A stretch of DNA of 64,000 nt, from positions 18,110-82,109 of the forward strand of contig JABSRG010000005.1 in assembly GCA_013215165.1 (NCBI GenBank), in the 5' to 3' direction. Position numbers and translations under genes: made by a program. Below the pieces are notes generated by a model that saw only the letters and a list, made by a program, of their open reading frames with translations, was not told the DNA's origin and did no database searches. Every line of letters starts with the position of its first letter. Within the stretch, counting starts at the first letter, position 1. Below are positions 63,314-64,000 of the stretch, one piece after another. This DNA is from Opitutales bacterium (GTDB taxonomy: Bacteria; Verrucomicrobiota; Verrucomicrobiia; Opitutales; JABSRG01).

Positions 63314-63502
63314 TCAGCCACGCATCGCATCCAAATAGGCTCGCAACTCAGCGAGCCGCACCAAGCTACCCTGCAACACAAACTCCAGAGCAGTCTGCCC
63401 CCCAAACGGAAACGCGTCATTAGGCAGATGCATCCAATCATAGGCACGATCTGCATCGGGTATGACCAGAAGTGCGGGGAGAAAAATTTCGAATAATCGC
63501 AT
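63314..63502 (-). CDS. Short MbcA/ParS/Xre-type antitoxin
   Basis: A 62-residue protein ending in the toxin-binding domain: AYDWMHLPNDAFPFGGQTAL followed by EFVLQGSLVRLAELRAYL, matching the W-x3-PN-x-G-x-PLE-L-x-G pattern of MbcA/ParS antitoxins. The N-terminal Xre-like DNA-binding half present in many partners is absent; an in-frame stop lies just upstream, so it is either a minimal antitoxin or truncated. It is encoded directly before the RES toxin. Confidence 0.75.
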   Translation of the reverse strand: MRLFEIFLPALLVIPDADRAYDWMHLPNDAFPFGGQTALEFVLQGSLVRLAELRAYLDAMRG

Positions 63503-63544
63503 TTTATGGTGTACAAGCGTTCACAAGTTTGAAATAGGCTTGGG

Positions 63545-63859
63545 ATGGCATCTAAAGAATCAGACCGCAAACAAGAGCGTATTCAGACAATCATAGAGCG
63601 CTTGTCCGAAAACGATCTGCTCCTAGAACGGATCGAAGACGTTGTTGAAACCGCTTACAGCGATAAGTCTGCGACCCTCGATGAGATTGAAGCCAAGCTC
63701 ATTGATTTATTGCGTGAACTCGGCAATGAAAGCCTGACTCAGTGGGCTGCACGTAAAGAGAAAGCTGTTCACAAAGAGCTCAAAGGTGAGTACGGCCCTG
63801 TCCAACAGCGCGAAAAAAAACGCTCCATTTTTACACCACCTTCGGACGCGTCAAAATAA
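63545..63859 (+). CDS. Insertion-sequence orfA (N-terminal part of ISKra4-like transposase)
   Basis: A 104-residue frame: charged helical start, then LIDLLRELGNESLTQWAARK and QQREKKRS, which match the N-terminal part of ISKra4-type transposases. It ends at TAA 63857-63859. The -1 frame continues the homology without a gap (see the mobile element entry), so the full protein is probably made by frameshifting at A8 (63813-63820). Confidence 0.65.
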   Translation: MASKESDRKQERIQTIIERLSENDLLLERIEDVVETAYSDKSATLDEIEAKLIDLLRELGNESLTQWAARKEKAVHKELKGEYGPVQQREKKRSIFTPPSDASK

Positions 63860-64000
63860 TCGAGCGGATCTGGCGCACTCCTAGCAAGTCCTATCTGCGT
63901 CGTCTCCCAGGGGCTTTGGGTGTCAGTTGCAGAGGGGTGTCAGGCCGCCTGCGTGATGCCTTATATGATTTTGGGTTAGAGGACTCGTTTCGGCGGGCCA
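63545..64000 (+). mobile_element. Insertion sequence, ISKra4-like, cut by the window end
   Basis: After the A8 run the -1 frame reads LHFYTTFGRVKIIERIWRTP, then SYLRRLPGALGVSCRG and LRDALYDFGLEDSFRRA up to base 64000, as in the continuation of ISKra4-type transposases. The run GAAAAAAAAC lies in the frame as A AAA AAA, the classic -1 slippery form. The left end of the element should lie within about 63503-63544; I could not identify the terminal repeat because the right end is outside the window. Confidence 0.65.

Noticed and set aside
63310..63570. 86-codon frame overlapping the antitoxin
   Set aside because: The alternate frame (63314-63502) carries the MbcA/ParS motif; this one is its shadow.
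1..64000. Alternative genetic code, suggested by in-frame TAA and TAG in several genes
   Set aside because: TAA, TAG and TGA all serve as normal stops elsewhere in the window, including housekeeping genes; frameshifts also occur, so isolated lesions are the better explanation.
1..64000. tRNA, rRNA, CRISPR arrays, riboswitches, prophage
   Set aside because: I read the intergenic stretches for T-loop consensus, spaced repeats and phage genes and saw none. A covariance-model search could still find a small RNA I missed.

Overview
The window looks like chromosome of a Gram-negative bacterium of the Verrucomicrobiota, most likely a marine member of the Opitutia/Puniceicoccales. This is an inference from gene content. 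It carries an LpxC-FabZ fusion next to lpxA, a DUF5916 CBM9-type outer-membrane protein, a RAYT-type Y1 transposase without the usual tyrosine, a sulfatase, an Mla-type lipid transporter, and both PE and PG phospholipid synthesis. GC content is moderate. Several islands (about 14.8-15.9 kb, 21.2-22.4 kb) are clearly richer in AT. I saw no rRNA, tRNA, CRISPR array or prophage.

Layout. 0-0.9 kb: a partial gene end and a decayed transposase. 0.9-11.8 kb: a lipid region with a CPA2 antiporter, psd, pssA, a fatty-acid desaturase and cdsA. It is followed by a fatty acyl reductase, a methyltransferase, a PlsC-SDR fusion and a convergent alkyl-DHAP synthase. Together these give every step predicted for alkyl ether lipid synthesis, although the synthase is broken by one apparent base deletion. 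12.1-13.5 kb: a RAYT gene between two similar direct repeats. 13.5-21.6 kb, all on the minus strand: a 141-aa unknown protein, a C39-peptidase ABC exporter, a DUF5916 barrel, a 24-aa double-glycine precursor peptide and two membrane-anchored TIR proteins. A terminator-like hairpin contains the start codon of the first TIR gene. This is the best candidate for an undescribed system.

22.8-33.3 kb: housekeeping genes (rpsR, Sua5/TsaC, rarA, pgpA, pgsA, coaD), an MFS carrier, an EF-hand protein divergent from a two-component pair whose regulator has a nonsense codon, and NYN, TatD and SufE proteins. 33.5-39.8 kb: malQ, mlaFE, a HAD phosphatase, purC and a membrane protein. 40-49.5 kb: a degenerate NtrC-like regulator, sulfatase plus IclR, a thymidine phosphorylase homologue with a rewritten active-site signature, a photolyase-like protein with unusual architecture, two esterases and a cytosine-deaminase-like amidohydrolase. 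49.5-57.3 kb: a large sensor cluster, including an ancestral kinase of about 1,780 residues with three solute-binding domains that is now split by a frameshift and an amber codon. 57.5-62.6 kb: rpsU, lpxA, lpxC-fabZ, a SET-domain protein and comEC. 62.6-64 kb: a RES toxin/antitoxin pair and the start of an insertion sequence with an A8 slippery site.

Four otherwise intact genes carry single disabling lesions (about 11.03, 29.79, 53.09 and 54.44 kb). Either the population is losing these functions or the assembly has point errors; the sequence alone cannot decide.
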